Assembly (NCBI RefSeq): GCF_040675535.1
Contig: NZ_JBFAPC010000031.1
Span: forward strand, 1 to 42,520
Reading direction: 5' to 3'
Length of the DNA stretch: 42,520 nucleotides
Source of the DNA: Patulibacter sp040675535
GTDB taxonomy: Bacteria; Actinomycetota; Thermoleophilia; Solirubrobacterales; Solirubrobacteraceae
Shown here: positions 1-7,926 of the stretch, in pieces
Layout: every line of letters begins with the position of its first letter
Position numbering within the stretch: position 1 is the stretch's first letter
Translations under genes and position numbers: made by a program
The notes under the pieces: generated by a model
Database searches by the model: none
Seen by the model: only the letters and a program-made list of their open reading frames with translations
What the model was told of the DNA's origin: nothing

Positions 1-28
1 TGCGCATGCTGTTGCGTTTTCAAAGACC
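1..28 (-). promoter_or_regulatory. rRNA operon leader motif (boxA-like)
   Basis: Read on the minus strand this edge gives TCTTTGAAAACGCAACAGC followed by ATGCGCA. It closely resembles the conserved boxA/processing stretch in actinobacterial rRNA leaders (TTCTTTGAGAACTCAACAGC type), where Nus factors bind for antitermination. The 16S gene itself must lie just beyond the window edge, reading outward. The match to the family motif is from memory; the sequence to the left would settle it. Confidence 0.7.
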
Positions 29-99
29 GCCGCGCCCTACGGACCAGGTGTTCAAACTCTGGAGGCGCACACCAGACCGATGTCCGGTGCGGGCTAGTC

Positions 100-129
100 A
101 GCTTAGCGCATCCGCCTCTGCCCTGTCGA
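100..129 (-). promoter_or_regulatory. Probable rRNA operon promoter
   Basis: On the minus strand there is a -35 box TCGACA (124-129), an 18-base spacer and a -10-like box TAAGCT (100-105). It would start a transcript near position 93 that runs into the boxA-like leader at 28-1. The spacing and the -35 (5 of 6 consensus bases) fit a sigma-70 rRNA promoter. Just upstream lies a perfect 6-bp inverted repeat, GAGACC/GGTCTC (128-133 and 140-145). An AT-rich TATATT at 186-191 could be a second -10 but has no good -35. Confidence 0.5.
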
Positions 130-145
130 GACCAACTTCGGTCTC

Positions 146-382
146 TCGGGCTTGGCGCTGCGCCGCGGTGACCAGCGGCTCGATGAATATACATACGGGC
201 CTTCTGGCATGCGTCGTGACCCCGCGTGATTTTCGCGATATCGGGCCCTTCTGGGGGCCTCGATTCGTCGCTTTCCCGCTTGCGGACTGGGGTTGCGGGC
301 CCCGAAATGAATTTCGAAAGTCGTCGCTTTTCGTCTGTATCGGGCCGGATCGGGCACTTTCGAGCGATTCGGGGCCCGTTCC
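146..382. other. Non-coding spacer upstream of rRNA promoter
   Basis: No gene is supported here. The stretch is visibly richer in A/T than the neighbouring genes and carries short repeats: TCGTCGCTTT at 265-274 and 321-330, TATCGGGCC at 239-247 and 338-346, and a further ATCGGGC at 349-355. The frames open across it show no family signature and shadow tyrS. It most likely holds upstream promoter elements for the rRNA operon. Confidence 0.5.
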
Positions 383-406
383 GACCGGGTCCGCCAGCCC
401 CCGGTC
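383..406 (-). terminator. Possible tyrS terminator hairpin
   Basis: A 7-bp inverted repeat, GACCGGG (383-389) and CCCGGTC (400-406) with a 10-base loop, starts 9 bases after the tyrS stop on the minus strand. There is no U-tract, so this is only a candidate. Confidence 0.3.
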
Positions 407-414
407 TCCCCGGT

Positions 415-1611
415 TCAGACCCGAGGGCCGGCGACCAGCCGCGCGAACCGACGCTTCCCCAACTGCAGGACGGCGTCCGCCAGCCGGTCCGCGTCGGTGT
501 CCAGGACGTCCTGGGGCCAGGGCTCGCCGTCGACCTTCACCCCTCCCTGGGTGATGGCCCGTCGCGCCTCGGACCGGGAGACGCCGAAGGCCTCCGCGAT
601 CAGGGCGGGCAGGTGGACCGTCTCGTCCGTCCCGAGCTCGTGCTCCGGGACGTCGGTCGGGATCGCGCGGTCCTTGAAGAGCCGGTCGAACGCGTCCTGG
701 GCACGCTCGCCCTCCCCCGTTCCGGCGAATCGCTCGCACAACGCTCTCGCGAGCGCGCGCTTGCGCCCGCGAGGGTCGGCGGCCTGCTCCGCGGTCAGAT
801 CGACCCCCAGGAGCTCCGACCACGGCGTGATCATCTCGTCGGGGATCCGCATGGTCCGGCCGAAGATCTCCTCGGCCGGCTCCGTGATGCCGATGTGGTT
901 GCCCAGGGACTTCGACATCTTCTGCACGCCGTCGGTGCCGACGAGCAGCGGCATGGTCAGGACGCTCTGCTCCGGTCGGCCCTCCGCGCGCTGGACGTCC
1001 CGTCCGAAGAGGAGGTTGAACGTCTGGTCCGTGCCGCCGAGCTCGATGTCGGCCTCGACCGCGACCGAGTCGTACCCCTGGAGCAGCGGGTAGACGAACT
1101 CCAGGAGGCTGATGGGCTTCCCTCCCGCGTAGCGCTTCGCGAAGTCGTCGCGCTCGAGGAGCTGGGCGACCTTCGGGATCCGGGCGAGGGTGAGGAACGC
1201 GTCCATCCCCATGTCGAGCCACTCGCCGTTGCGACGGACCTCGAGCAGGTCGGGCTCGTCGCGGAGGACGAGGAGCGCCTGGCGCTGGTACGTCTCGGCG
1301 TTGCGGTCGATCTCCTCCCCCGTCAGGACGGGCCGCGTGGCCGAGCGTCCGCTCGGGTCCCCCACGCGCGCGGTGTAGTCGCCGATGATCAGGACGACCC
1401 GGTGACCGAGGTCCTGGAACTCCCGCAGCTTCTGCAGGACGACGACGTGACCGAGGTGCACGTCGGGGGCGGTCGGGTCGATGCCGAGCTTGACCCGCAG
1501 GGGTCGTCCCTCGCTCCGGGCCTTCTCGAGCCGGTCCTCCAATGCACCGGCCGGCTGGGCCGCCGCGGCGTTGCGGGTGAGGAACGCGGCGTCGGTGCGG
1601 GGGTCTGCCAT
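415..1611 (-). CDS. tyrS: Tyrosyl-tRNA synthetase
   Basis: Charges tRNA-Tyr with tyrosine in the cytoplasm. The 398-residue protein is a class I synthetase of usual bacterial length. The HIGH-type motif reads HLGH at residues 52-55, in the context KLGIDPTAPDVHLGH, and the KMSKS loop is exact at residues 231-235. The C-terminus has an S4-like RNA-binding segment (RSEARRAITQGGVKVDG). I chose the ATG at 1611 because conserved sequence begins within about 35 residues of it and the long upstream extension in frame is Arg/Gly/Pro-rich noise. A TATCCT box lies 12 bases before the ATG, so the mRNA is probably almost leaderless. The gene is divergent from the penicillin-binding protein and sits upstream of the rRNA operon promoter. 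Confidence 0.97.
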   Translation of the reverse strand: MADPRTDAAFLTRNAAAAQPAGALEDRLEKARSEGRPLRVKLGIDPTAPDVHLGHVVVLQKLREFQDLGHRVVLIIGDYTARVGDPSGRSATRPVLTGEEIDRNAETYQRQALLVLRDEPDLLEVRRNGEWLDMGMDAFLTLARIPKVAQLLERDDFAKRYAGGKPISLLEFVYPLLQGYDSVAVEADIELGGTDQTFNLLFGRDVQRAEGRPEQSVLTMPLLVGTDGVQKMSKSLGNHIGITEPAEEIFGRTMRIPDEMITPWSELLGVDLTAEQAADPRGRKRALARALCERFAGTGEGERAQDAFDRLFKDRAIPTDVPEHELGTDETVHLPALIAEAFGVSRSEARRAITQGGVKVDGEPWPQDVLDTDADRLADAVLQLGKRRFARLVAGPRV

Positions 1612-1700
1612 GCGCCCGATGTTAGGATATGCGGGCTCTCGTTCCGCGAGCCGAGAGTCGGGCTCTGCCGCCGTACCGCCCGACCGGCCCGCGTACATCC
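1612..1700. promoter_or_regulatory. Divergent tyrS / PBP promoter region
   Basis: These 89 bases separate two outward-reading starts. On the minus strand GCATATCCTAACAT gives a -10-like TATCCT (1624-1629) just before tyrS. A plus-strand -10 for the PBP gene is not clear. An in-frame ATG at 1629 lies inside this region, but it overlaps the tyrS -10. Confidence 0.45.
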
Positions 1701-4385
1701 ATGATCGAACCGACCGGACATCCCGGTGCGCGGCAGGACGCCGCACACCCCGGACCGGGCGCCGCAGCCGCGACGCCCCCCGTCGTCGACCCGCACGCGC
1801 CCTGGTGGGGCGGCGGTTCCGCCGGGCCCGGTCCAGTCCCCGCACCGCCCAGCGCCACGCCCCCGGCGGCCGCCCCCAGCGCCGTCCGCGCCACGGGTTC
1901 ATCCTCCGCCTGGGCGGTCCCCGCGGCCGCCGGCCCGGAGGCGCCGACCAGCGCCCCGGCGCCCAGCGCCCGCCGGCCGACGCCGCGCCCGCAGCGCAGC
2001 GGCGAGTCCCCCGCGATCCCGGGGACCGGCGGCCCGTCCGGCCCGAGCGGGCCCGTCGACCGCGGCACCGGCGGTGGCGGAGGCGACGGCTCCGACGACC
2101 CGCCACCGCGCCCCAAGCTGCGCTTCCGGTGGCTGCGGCTCCTGCTCCTGCTCGTCCCGCTCGGCGCGCTCGCGCTGGTGTCGACGATCTTCGGGATGAT
2201 GATGGCGGTCTCGACCGACCTGCCCGACCTGGACACCGCCAAGGAGTTCCAGACGGCGAAGAACTCGGTGCTCCTGGACCGCCAGGGCCACGCGATCGGC
2301 GTGCTGGCGGACTCCTCCCGCTACATCGTCACGTCGAACCAGATCAGCACGCCGATGAAGAACGCGGTCGTCGCGATGGAGGACGAGCGCTTCTACCAGA
2401 ACAGCGGCGTCGACCTGAAGGGCATCGGCCGCGCCGTCGTCCAGGACGTCGTGTCCCGCGGGGCCGTGCAGGGCGCCTCGACCATCACCCAGCAGCTCGT
2501 CAAGGTCTCGCTCGAGGCCGAGAACAAGCGCACGGTCTTCCAGAAGCTGCGCGAGGCGGCGCTGGCGTACCACATGACCAAGCAGTGGTCGAAGCAGAAG
2601 ATCCTGACGACGTATCTGAACCGGATCTACTTCGGCAACGGCGCCTACGGCGTCGAGTCGGCCGCCAAGACGTACTTCGGCTCGCTGCCCGACCACGACG
2701 GCTGTGCCCCGCCGGACGACCCGTGCGCCGCCGGCCTGACGCCCGCCGAGTCCGCGCTGCTGACCGCGATCATCGCGTCGCCCAGCCGCTTCGACCCACT
2801 GACGGAGCCCGAGGCCGCCAAGCGCCGCCGCAACACGGTGCTCCTGAAGATGCGCCAGCAGGGCAAGCTCTCCGAGGACGACTACGAGCTCGCGATCATC
2901 GAGCCCCTCCCGACCAAGGACCAGGTCTCCCCGCCGACGCTCGACGCGACCAACCCGTACTTCGCGTCCTGGATCAGCAACCAGCTGATCGACAAGGTCG
3001 GCGCGCAGCGCACCTACGAGGGCGGGCTGAAGGTCACGACGACGCTCGACCAGGGCCTCCAGAAGGCCGCGCAGGCGAGCATCAACGCGTACCTCACGAA
3101 GAAGTCGATGCCCACGGCGTCGATGGTCGTCATCGACAACAAGACCGGCGAGGTCCGGGCGATGGTCGGCGGCCCCAACTACGCGACGCACCCGTACAAC
3201 CTCGCCACGCAGGGGCAGCGTCAGCCCGGCTCGTCGTTCAAGCCGTTCGTGCTCGCCCAGGCGCTGCGCGAGGGCATCTCGCCGCAGAAGGTCTACACGT
3301 CGAAGAAGCAGACGCTGAACGTCAAGGACGAGCGCGGACGGCCCGAGAAGTTCGTCGTCACCAACGACGAGAGCGCCTACTCGGGTCGCTCGACGATCGC
3401 TCGCGCCCTGACGTTCTCCGACAACTCCGTCTACGCGCAGCTCGGGCAGACCGTCGGGATCCCGAAGGTCGCGAAGCTGATCACGCGCATGGGCATCCGG
3501 ACCCCGGTGTCCAAGAACGCGGCGCTCGCGCTCGGCGCCCCGCGCCGCGGCGTGACGGTCCTCGACCTGGCCCACGCCTACGAGACGTTCGCGACCCGCG
3601 GCCTGCGGATCAACGGGACCCTCGGCGGGCCGGGCGGCGGCGCGGTCGGGATCAAGGAGATCCAGGAGCCGGGTCGCAAGACGCGGGTCAACAAGCGCCG
3701 CGCCGAGCGGGTCCTGTCCACCGGCGTCGCCGACACCGCCACGTCGATCATGCGGACGGTCGTGTCCAAGGGCACCGGCCACCGGGCGCAGTACGGCGGG
3801 TTCGCCGCCGGCAAGACCGGGACGACGGAGAACAACGTCGACGCGTGGTTCGCCGGCTTCAGCCGCGACCTGACCGTCGTCGTCTGGGTGGGCTACCCGG
3901 ACTCCGGCAAGCCGATGCAGACCGAGTGGATGGGCGAGCCCGTCGAGGGCGGCACCTACCCGGCCGCCATCTGGGGAGAGTTCATGGCGCGCGCCACGGG
4001 CATCCTCGACGCGCGCGACCCGGACCGCGCCAAGCGCACCAAGCAGGACCAGGACCTGCCGAAGGAGGCTCCCGAGCCGAGCGTCGGCGCCGCGCCCTCC
4101 GGGGACTCCAGCGGCTCGAGCGACGGCGGGGACGGCTCGTCCGGGACCTCGACGTCCGGGACCGGCACGAGCACGACCTCGGGCGGCGCGTCCGCCGGGA
4201 CCACCGGCGGCGGCGGGGGCGGCTCCCAGACGCCCGCCCCGTCCACGCCCGTGACCCCGCCCTCCGGCACCGGCTCGGGCAGCGGCACCGGGTCGTCCGG
4301 GACGGGCAGCGGCTCGGGGGCCGGCGGGACGTCCGGGTCCGGCAGCGGCGGCACGGGCAGCGGCGGGGCCGTTCCGCTCGAGTAG
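1701..4385 (+). CDS. Class A penicillin-binding protein (PBP1A-type)
   Basis: Bifunctional peptidoglycan glycosyltransferase and transpeptidase, anchored in the membrane with its catalytic part outside. With the ATG at 1701 it has 894 residues. A Pro/Ala/Gly-rich cytoplasmic tail (1 to about 145) precedes one membrane segment (about 147-172). The GT51 domain has EDERFYQNSGVD starting at Glu227 and GASTITQQLVK. The transpeptidase domain has SSFK (Ser511-Lys514), SDN (573-575) and KTGT (705-708), so all catalytic motifs are intact. Residues from about 787 to the end are a Gly/Ser/Thr-rich low-complexity tail. An alternative in-frame ATG at 1629 would add 24 residues. The gene stands alone and converges on the DNA glycosylase gene. 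Confidence 0.95.
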   Translation: MIEPTGHPGARQDAAHPGPGAAAATPPVVDPHAPWWGGGSAGPGPVPAPPSATPPAAAPSAVRATGSSSAWAVPAAAGPEAPTSAPAPSARRPTPRPQRSGESPAIPGTGGPSGPSGPVDRGTGGGGGDGSDDPPPRPKLRFRWLRLLLLLVPLGALALVSTIFGMMMAVSTDLPDLDTAKEFQTAKNSVLLDRQGHAIGVLADSSRYIVTSNQISTPMKNAVVAMEDERFYQNSGVDLKGIGRAVVQDVVSRGAVQGASTITQQLVKVSLEAENKRTVFQKLREAALAYHMTKQWSKQKILTTYLNRIYFGNGAYGVESAAKTYFGSLPDHDGCAPPDDPCAAGLTPAESALLTAIIASPSRFDPLTEPEAAKRRRNTVLLKMRQQGKLSEDDYELAIIEPLPTKDQVSPPTLDATNPYFASWISNQLIDKVGAQRTYEGGLKVTTTLDQGLQKAAQASINAYLTKKSMPTASMVVIDNKTGEVRAMVGGPNYATHPYNLATQGQRQPGSSFKPFVLAQALREGISPQKVYTSKKQTLNVKDERGRPEKFVVTNDESAYSGRSTIARALTFSDNSVYAQLGQTVGIPKVAKLITRMGIRTPVSKNAALALGAPRRGVTVLDLAHAYETFATRGLRINGTLGGPGGGAVGIKEIQEPGRKTRVNKRRAERVLSTGVADTATSIMRTVVSKGTGHRAQYGGFAAGKTGTTENNVDAWFAGFSRDLTVVVWVGYPDSGKPMQTEWMGEPVEGGTYPAAIWGEFMARATGILDARDPDRAKRTKQDQDLPKEAPEPSVGAAPSGDSSGSSDGGDGSSGTSTSGTGTSTTSGGASAGTTGGGGGGSQTPAPSTPVTPPSGTGSGSGTGSSGTGSGSGAGGTSGSGSGGTGSGGAVPLE

Positions 4386-4392
4386 CCCCGGG

Positions 4393-4412
4393 GCGGCCGG
4401 CGAACCGGTCGC
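4393..4412. terminator. Hairpin between convergent genes
   Basis: GCGGCCGG, loop CGAA, CCGGTCGC: an 8-bp stem with one G-U pair and a tetraloop, placed in the 44-base gap between the convergent PBP and glycosylase genes. It has no U-tract; it could end transcripts from both sides. Confidence 0.45.
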
Positions 4413-4429
4413 CTGTCGACGTCCCGCGA

Positions 4430-5140
4430 TCAGGCGCGCCCGCCTCGCCGCATCTCCGGCGGCCACGGCCGCGACACGTCCGTGCTCGTCTCGTCGACGA
4501 AGCGCCACGACAGGTCGACCGCCCGCGTGATGCCGATCCGCGGGCCGGTCACGACCCGCGGCTCGCGGTCCGCGAGTCGCGGCGGCAGGATGCGCAGCGG
4601 GCTCGCCGTCAGGTCCGCCCCGTCGTGCTCCATCCGGATGTCGAGGGCGAGCGTGAGGCGGCCGGGGCCCGCGGTGAGTTCGCGGTCCGGCCGGCCCGCG
4701 CGGCGATCGCGCATCGTCTCGACGCCGGCGACCGGCTCGACCGCGCGGATCAGGACCGCGGCGGCGACGCCCTCCGGCTCGCAGACGGCGTTGAGCATCG
4801 TGTGAATGCCGTAGGAGCGGTAGACGTACGCGCGGCCCGGCGGGCCGAAGAGCTCGGCGGTGCGGGCCGTCGGGCGGGGCTCCTTCGGCGGCGGCCGCCA
4901 GGCGTGGCAGGCGCCCTCGGTCTGGTGGTAGGCCTCCGTCTCCACGATCCGACCGGCCGTCTCTCCGTGGACGAGGACGCAGCCCAGGAGCTCGCGCGCG
5001 ACCTCGACGACGGGGCGGTCGTAGAACGCCGCCGGGAGGCCCGGACCGAACGCGTCCCGGGTCCCGGGGACGGGGCCGGCCGGCCCCGCCGGGCGGGCCG
5101 GTCCGCCGGCGACGCCCGCGCCGTGGTCGTCCGCCGTCAC
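4430..5140 (-). CDS. 3-methyladenine DNA glycosylase (AAG/MPG family)
   Basis: Removes alkylated purines such as 3-methyladenine from DNA, the first step of base-excision repair. The 236-residue product matches the AAG/MPG fold: FYDRPVVEVARELLG near residue 39, the catalytic stretch IVETEAY at 65-71 (Glu in the active site), and AYVYRSYGIHTMLN at 104-117, followed by GPGRLTLALDI. I chose the GTG at 5140, the first plausible start after argH, 20 bases past its stop; there is no suitable ATG. The first about 35 residues are Gly/Pro/Ala-rich and probably disordered, so a later start cannot be excluded. It is the last gene of the minus-strand run from ilvE. Confidence 0.9.
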   Translation of the reverse strand: MTADDHGAGVAGGPARPAGPAGPVPGTRDAFGPGLPAAFYDRPVVEVARELLGCVLVHGETAGRIVETEAYHQTEGACHAWRPPPKEPRPTARTAELFGPPGRAYVYRSYGIHTMLNAVCEPEGVAAAVLIRAVEPVAGVETMRDRRAGRPDRELTAGPGRLTLALDIRMEHDGADLTASPLRILPPRLADREPRVVTGPRIGITRAVDLSWRFVDETSTDVSRPWPPEMRRGGRA

Positions 5141-5160
5141 CGGTCCGATCTCGTCCGCGA

Positions 5161-6522
5161 TCAGTCCAGGAGGCCGCGCGCGAGCACGAGCTGCTCCGCG
5201 ACCCGCGCCGAGGACGTCCCGCCCTGGCTCTGCTTGCGCTCCAGCAGCGACAGCGGCTCGAGCAGGTCGCGGATCCAGGGGCCGAGGTGCTCGCTCTGGG
5301 CGCGCAGCTCGTCGTCGGAGAGGTCCGAGAGCTTGCGCCTGCTGTCGACCGCCTCGCGCACGAGGCCGCCGACGATCGCGTGGCACTGGCGGAACGGGAC
5401 GCCGCGCTTGACGAGCTCGTCGGCGAGGTCGGTCGCGGCGAGCAGCTCGTCGGCCGCGGCGGCGGCCATGCGGTCGGCGCGGAAGGCGGCGCCGCCGATC
5501 ATCCCGCCGGCGGCGGCGAGGGACTGCTCGAGGGTGTCGGCGGCGTCGAAGACGTGCTCCTTGTCCTCCTGCAGGTCCTTGTTGTACGTCAGCGGCAGGG
5601 CGTGGATCACGCCGTGGAGCGCCGCGAGGTGGCCGGTGATGCGCGGGGCCTTCGCGCGCAGGAGCTCGGCGCAGTCGGGGTTCTTCTTCTGCGGCATCAG
5701 CGAGCTGCCCGACGACCAGGCGTCGGGGAGCGTGAGGAAGCCGAACTCCTCGCTCGCCCACTGGACGATCTCCTGGCCCAGGCGCGAGAGGTGCGTCGCG
5801 CACGTCGCCGCGGCGGAGAGGTAGTCGAGGGCGAAGTCGCGGTTGGAGACCGCGTCGATCGAGTTGGGGTGCGGGGCGCCGAAGCCGAGCTCGGCGGCGG
5901 TCATCGTGCGGTCGGTGTCGAAGTTGACGCCCGCCAGCGCGCCGGCGCCGAGCGGCATGCGGCGCAGGGCCTGCTCCTGGGTGAAACGGAAGCGGGAGCG
6001 GTCGCGCTCGAGCATCCAGACGTAGGCGAGCAGGTGGTGGGCCAGGTAGACCGGCTGGGCACGCTGCAGGTGCGTGTAGGCCGGCATCGGCCAGTCGGCG
6101 TGCTTCGTGGCGACGTCGATCAGGACCCGCATCAGGCCCTCGATCGCCTCGATCGCGCGGCCGGCGGCCTCGCCCGTCCACAGCGCGAAGTCGGTGGCGA
6201 CCTGGTCGTTGCGCGAGCGGGCGGTGTGGAGGCGAGCGCCGGGGTCGCCGACGAGCTCCGTCAAGTGACGCTCGATCGCCATGTGGATGTCCTCGTCCTC
6301 CGCCCCGAACGGGAACGTCCCGTCCGCGAGCTTCGCCTCGATCGTGTCGAAGCCGGAGAGGATCGCCGTCAGGTCGTCGTCGCCGATGATGCCGCGCGAG
6401 GCGAGCATCCGGGCGTGGGCGCGGGAGCCGCGGATGTCCTGCGGCCACATGCGCTGGTCGTACCCCAGGCTCGTGTTCATCTCCCGGAAGACCGGGTCCT
6501 GCGGCTCGGAGAATCGCGACAT
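5161..6522 (-). CDS. argH: Argininosuccinate lyase
   Basis: Splits argininosuccinate into arginine and fumarate, the last step of arginine synthesis. The 453-residue protein has the fumarase/aspartase superfamily signature GSSLMPQKKNPD, with the catalytic serine at about residue 273, the N-terminal region SRNDQVATDFALW, and THLQRAQPV. Length is as usual for the family. The ATG at 6522 follows a TAGACT box (6532-6537) by only 9 bases, suggesting a leaderless transcript of its own. No other arginine gene is in the window, so argH is separated from argG here. Confidence 0.97.
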   Translation of the reverse strand: MSRFSEPQDPVFREMNTSLGYDQRMWPQDIRGSRAHARMLASRGIIGDDDLTAILSGFDTIEAKLADGTFPFGAEDEDIHMAIERHLTELVGDPGARLHTARSRNDQVATDFALWTGEAAGRAIEAIEGLMRVLIDVATKHADWPMPAYTHLQRAQPVYLAHHLLAYVWMLERDRSRFRFTQEQALRRMPLGAGALAGVNFDTDRTMTAAELGFGAPHPNSIDAVSNRDFALDYLSAAATCATHLSRLGQEIVQWASEEFGFLTLPDAWSSGSSLMPQKKNPDCAELLRAKAPRITGHLAALHGVIHALPLTYNKDLQEDKEHVFDAADTLEQSLAAAGGMIGGAAFRADRMAAAAADELLAATDLADELVKRGVPFRQCHAIVGGLVREAVDSRRKLSDLSDDELRAQSEHLGPWIRDLLEPLSLLERKQSQGGTSSARVAEQLVLARGLLD

Positions 6523-6531
6523 ACGGGCCGC

Positions 6532-6537
6532 AGTCTA
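6532..6537 (-). promoter_or_regulatory. Putative argH -10 box
   Basis: TAGACT on the minus strand, 9 bases before the argH ATG. No convincing -35 is visible. The short distance implies a leaderless or near-leaderless mRNA. Confidence 0.35.
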
Positions 6538-6659
6538 TGGAGACGGGGCGCCGGGCCCGGGTCTCGTGATCGCGGGACGTCGTGACGTCATCGACTTCCG
6601 CAGCGGGGCGCCGAACCGACCGACCCGAGGGCCGCGACGTGCCGGGGTCCGACGAGGCC

Positions 6660-7874
6660 TCAGGGCGCGAGGACCGCGGTGAGGTCCTCGACGACGCGGG
6701 CGACCTGCTCCTGCGTCATCTCGGGGAAGAACGGCAGCGAGAGCCCGCGGGCGGCCGCGTCCTCGGCCACCGGGAACTGGCCCTCGCAGTAGCCGAAGCG
6801 CTCGCGGTAGAAGGCGAAGAGGTGGATCGCGGGCAGGTACGGGCGCGTCTGGATGCCGCGGCCCGCGAGCGCGCGGATCGTCTCGTCGCGGTCGACGCCG
6901 TGCGGGACCCGGACGACGTAGACGAACCAGGAGCGCTTGTTGCCGCCCCGGTCCTCGCACAGCAGCTCCAGGCCGGTGCGCGCCGCCAGTGGCGCGAGCG
7001 CCTCGCGGTACCAGGCGGCCACGCGGTCGCGGTCGGCGAGCATGTCGTCGAGGCGGCCCAGCTGCGCGAGGCCCAGCGCGCAGTGGAGGTCCGAGAGGCG
7101 GTAGTTGAAGCCGAGCCGGTCGTGGTCGAGCCACTGCATGTCGGGCGCGCGGCCCTGGTTGCGCTCGGAGTCGATCCGCTGCTTGACGGCGGCGTCGTCC
7201 GTCGTGACGAGGCCGCCCTCCCCCGTCGTCAGCTGCTTGTTGGCGTAGAAGGCGAAGATCGTCGGGTTGCCGTGGCCGCCGACGGGGACGCCGTCGGCGT
7301 GGACCGCGCCCAGCGCCTGGGCGCCGTCCTCGACGATCGGGACGCCGAGGCGCTCCATCCCCGGCACGTCGGCGGGGTAGCCGAAGATGTGGACCGGGAG
7401 CAGCGCCTTCGTGCGCTCGGTCACCGCCGAGGCGACGGCGTCGGGCGTGACGTTCAGCGTGTCGGGGTCGACGTCGACGAACACCGGCGTCGCGCCCTCG
7501 AAGAGGACCGCGTTGGCGGTCGCGATGAACGAGAACGGCGAGGTGATCACCTCGTCCTCCTTCGCGCAGTCCTCGACGCCGACGGCGCGCAGGGCGAGGT
7601 GCAGGCCGGCGGTGCCGGAGGAGACCGCGCAGCCGTGGGCGGCGCCGACGCGAGCGGCGAAGCGCTGTTCGAACGCCGGGACGCGGGGGCCCAGCGAGAG
7701 GTGCCGCGAGCGCAGCACGTCGAGGACGGCCTGCTCCTCCTCGACGCCGATGACCGGGCGGGCGAGCGGGACCGGCGGGCGCGGGTCCGTCGGCGCCGTG
7801 GCGCCCGCGGTGTCCGCCGGTGCGGCCTCGACATCGGACGCCGAGACGGCTCCCGCGTCGCCGGCGGCGCTCAC
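6660..7874 (-). CDS. DegT/DnrJ/EryC1-family aminotransferase
   Basis: PLP-dependent sugar-type aminotransferase of the DegT/DnrJ/EryC1/StrS family, 404 residues. Members usually transaminate nucleotide-linked keto-sugars for surface glycans or antibiotics; the substrate here cannot be told. Visible signatures are AVSSGTAGLHLAL (phosphate-binding region), VPIVEDGAQALG with the PLP-contacting Asp, and FAFYANKQLTTGEGG with the Schiff-base lysine at residue 213. The first about 35 residues are Ala/Asp-rich and likely disordered. The GTG start at 7874 has a strong GGAGGA ribosome-binding site about 9 bases upstream. It lies 52 bases after cimA, on the same strand, although its family has no obvious link to branched-chain amino acids. 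Confidence 0.93.
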   Translation of the reverse strand: MSAAGDAGAVSASDVEAAPADTAGATAPTDPRPPVPLARPVIGVEEEQAVLDVLRSRHLSLGPRVPAFEQRFAARVGAAHGCAVSSGTAGLHLALRAVGVEDCAKEDEVITSPFSFIATANAVLFEGATPVFVDVDPDTLNVTPDAVASAVTERTKALLPVHIFGYPADVPGMERLGVPIVEDGAQALGAVHADGVPVGGHGNPTIFAFYANKQLTTGEGGLVTTDDAAVKQRIDSERNQGRAPDMQWLDHDRLGFNYRLSDLHCALGLAQLGRLDDMLADRDRVAAWYREALAPLAARTGLELLCEDRGGNKRSWFVYVVRVPHGVDRDETIRALAGRGIQTRPYLPAIHLFAFYRERFGYCEGQFPVAEDAAARGLSLPFFPEMTQEQVARVVEDLTAVLAP

Positions 7875-7926
7875 GCGGTCGTCCTCCGCCCGCCGTGCAG
7901 GCCGGCGACGGTGCCGGTGGCGGCGA

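Noticed and set aside
44..62. Minus strand CAGAGTTTGAACACCTGG resembles the 16S 5' end (AGAGTTTGATCCTGGCTCAG).
   Set aside because: It lacks the TCCTGGCTCAG continuation, and the boxA-like leader motif follows it, so the true 16S end must be further out.
1481..5824. A plus-strand open frame of over 1400 codons running through tyrS, the PBP and argH.
   Set aside because: It is an Arg/Pro/Ala-rich frame with no domain; long stop-free shadow frames are expected at this GC content.
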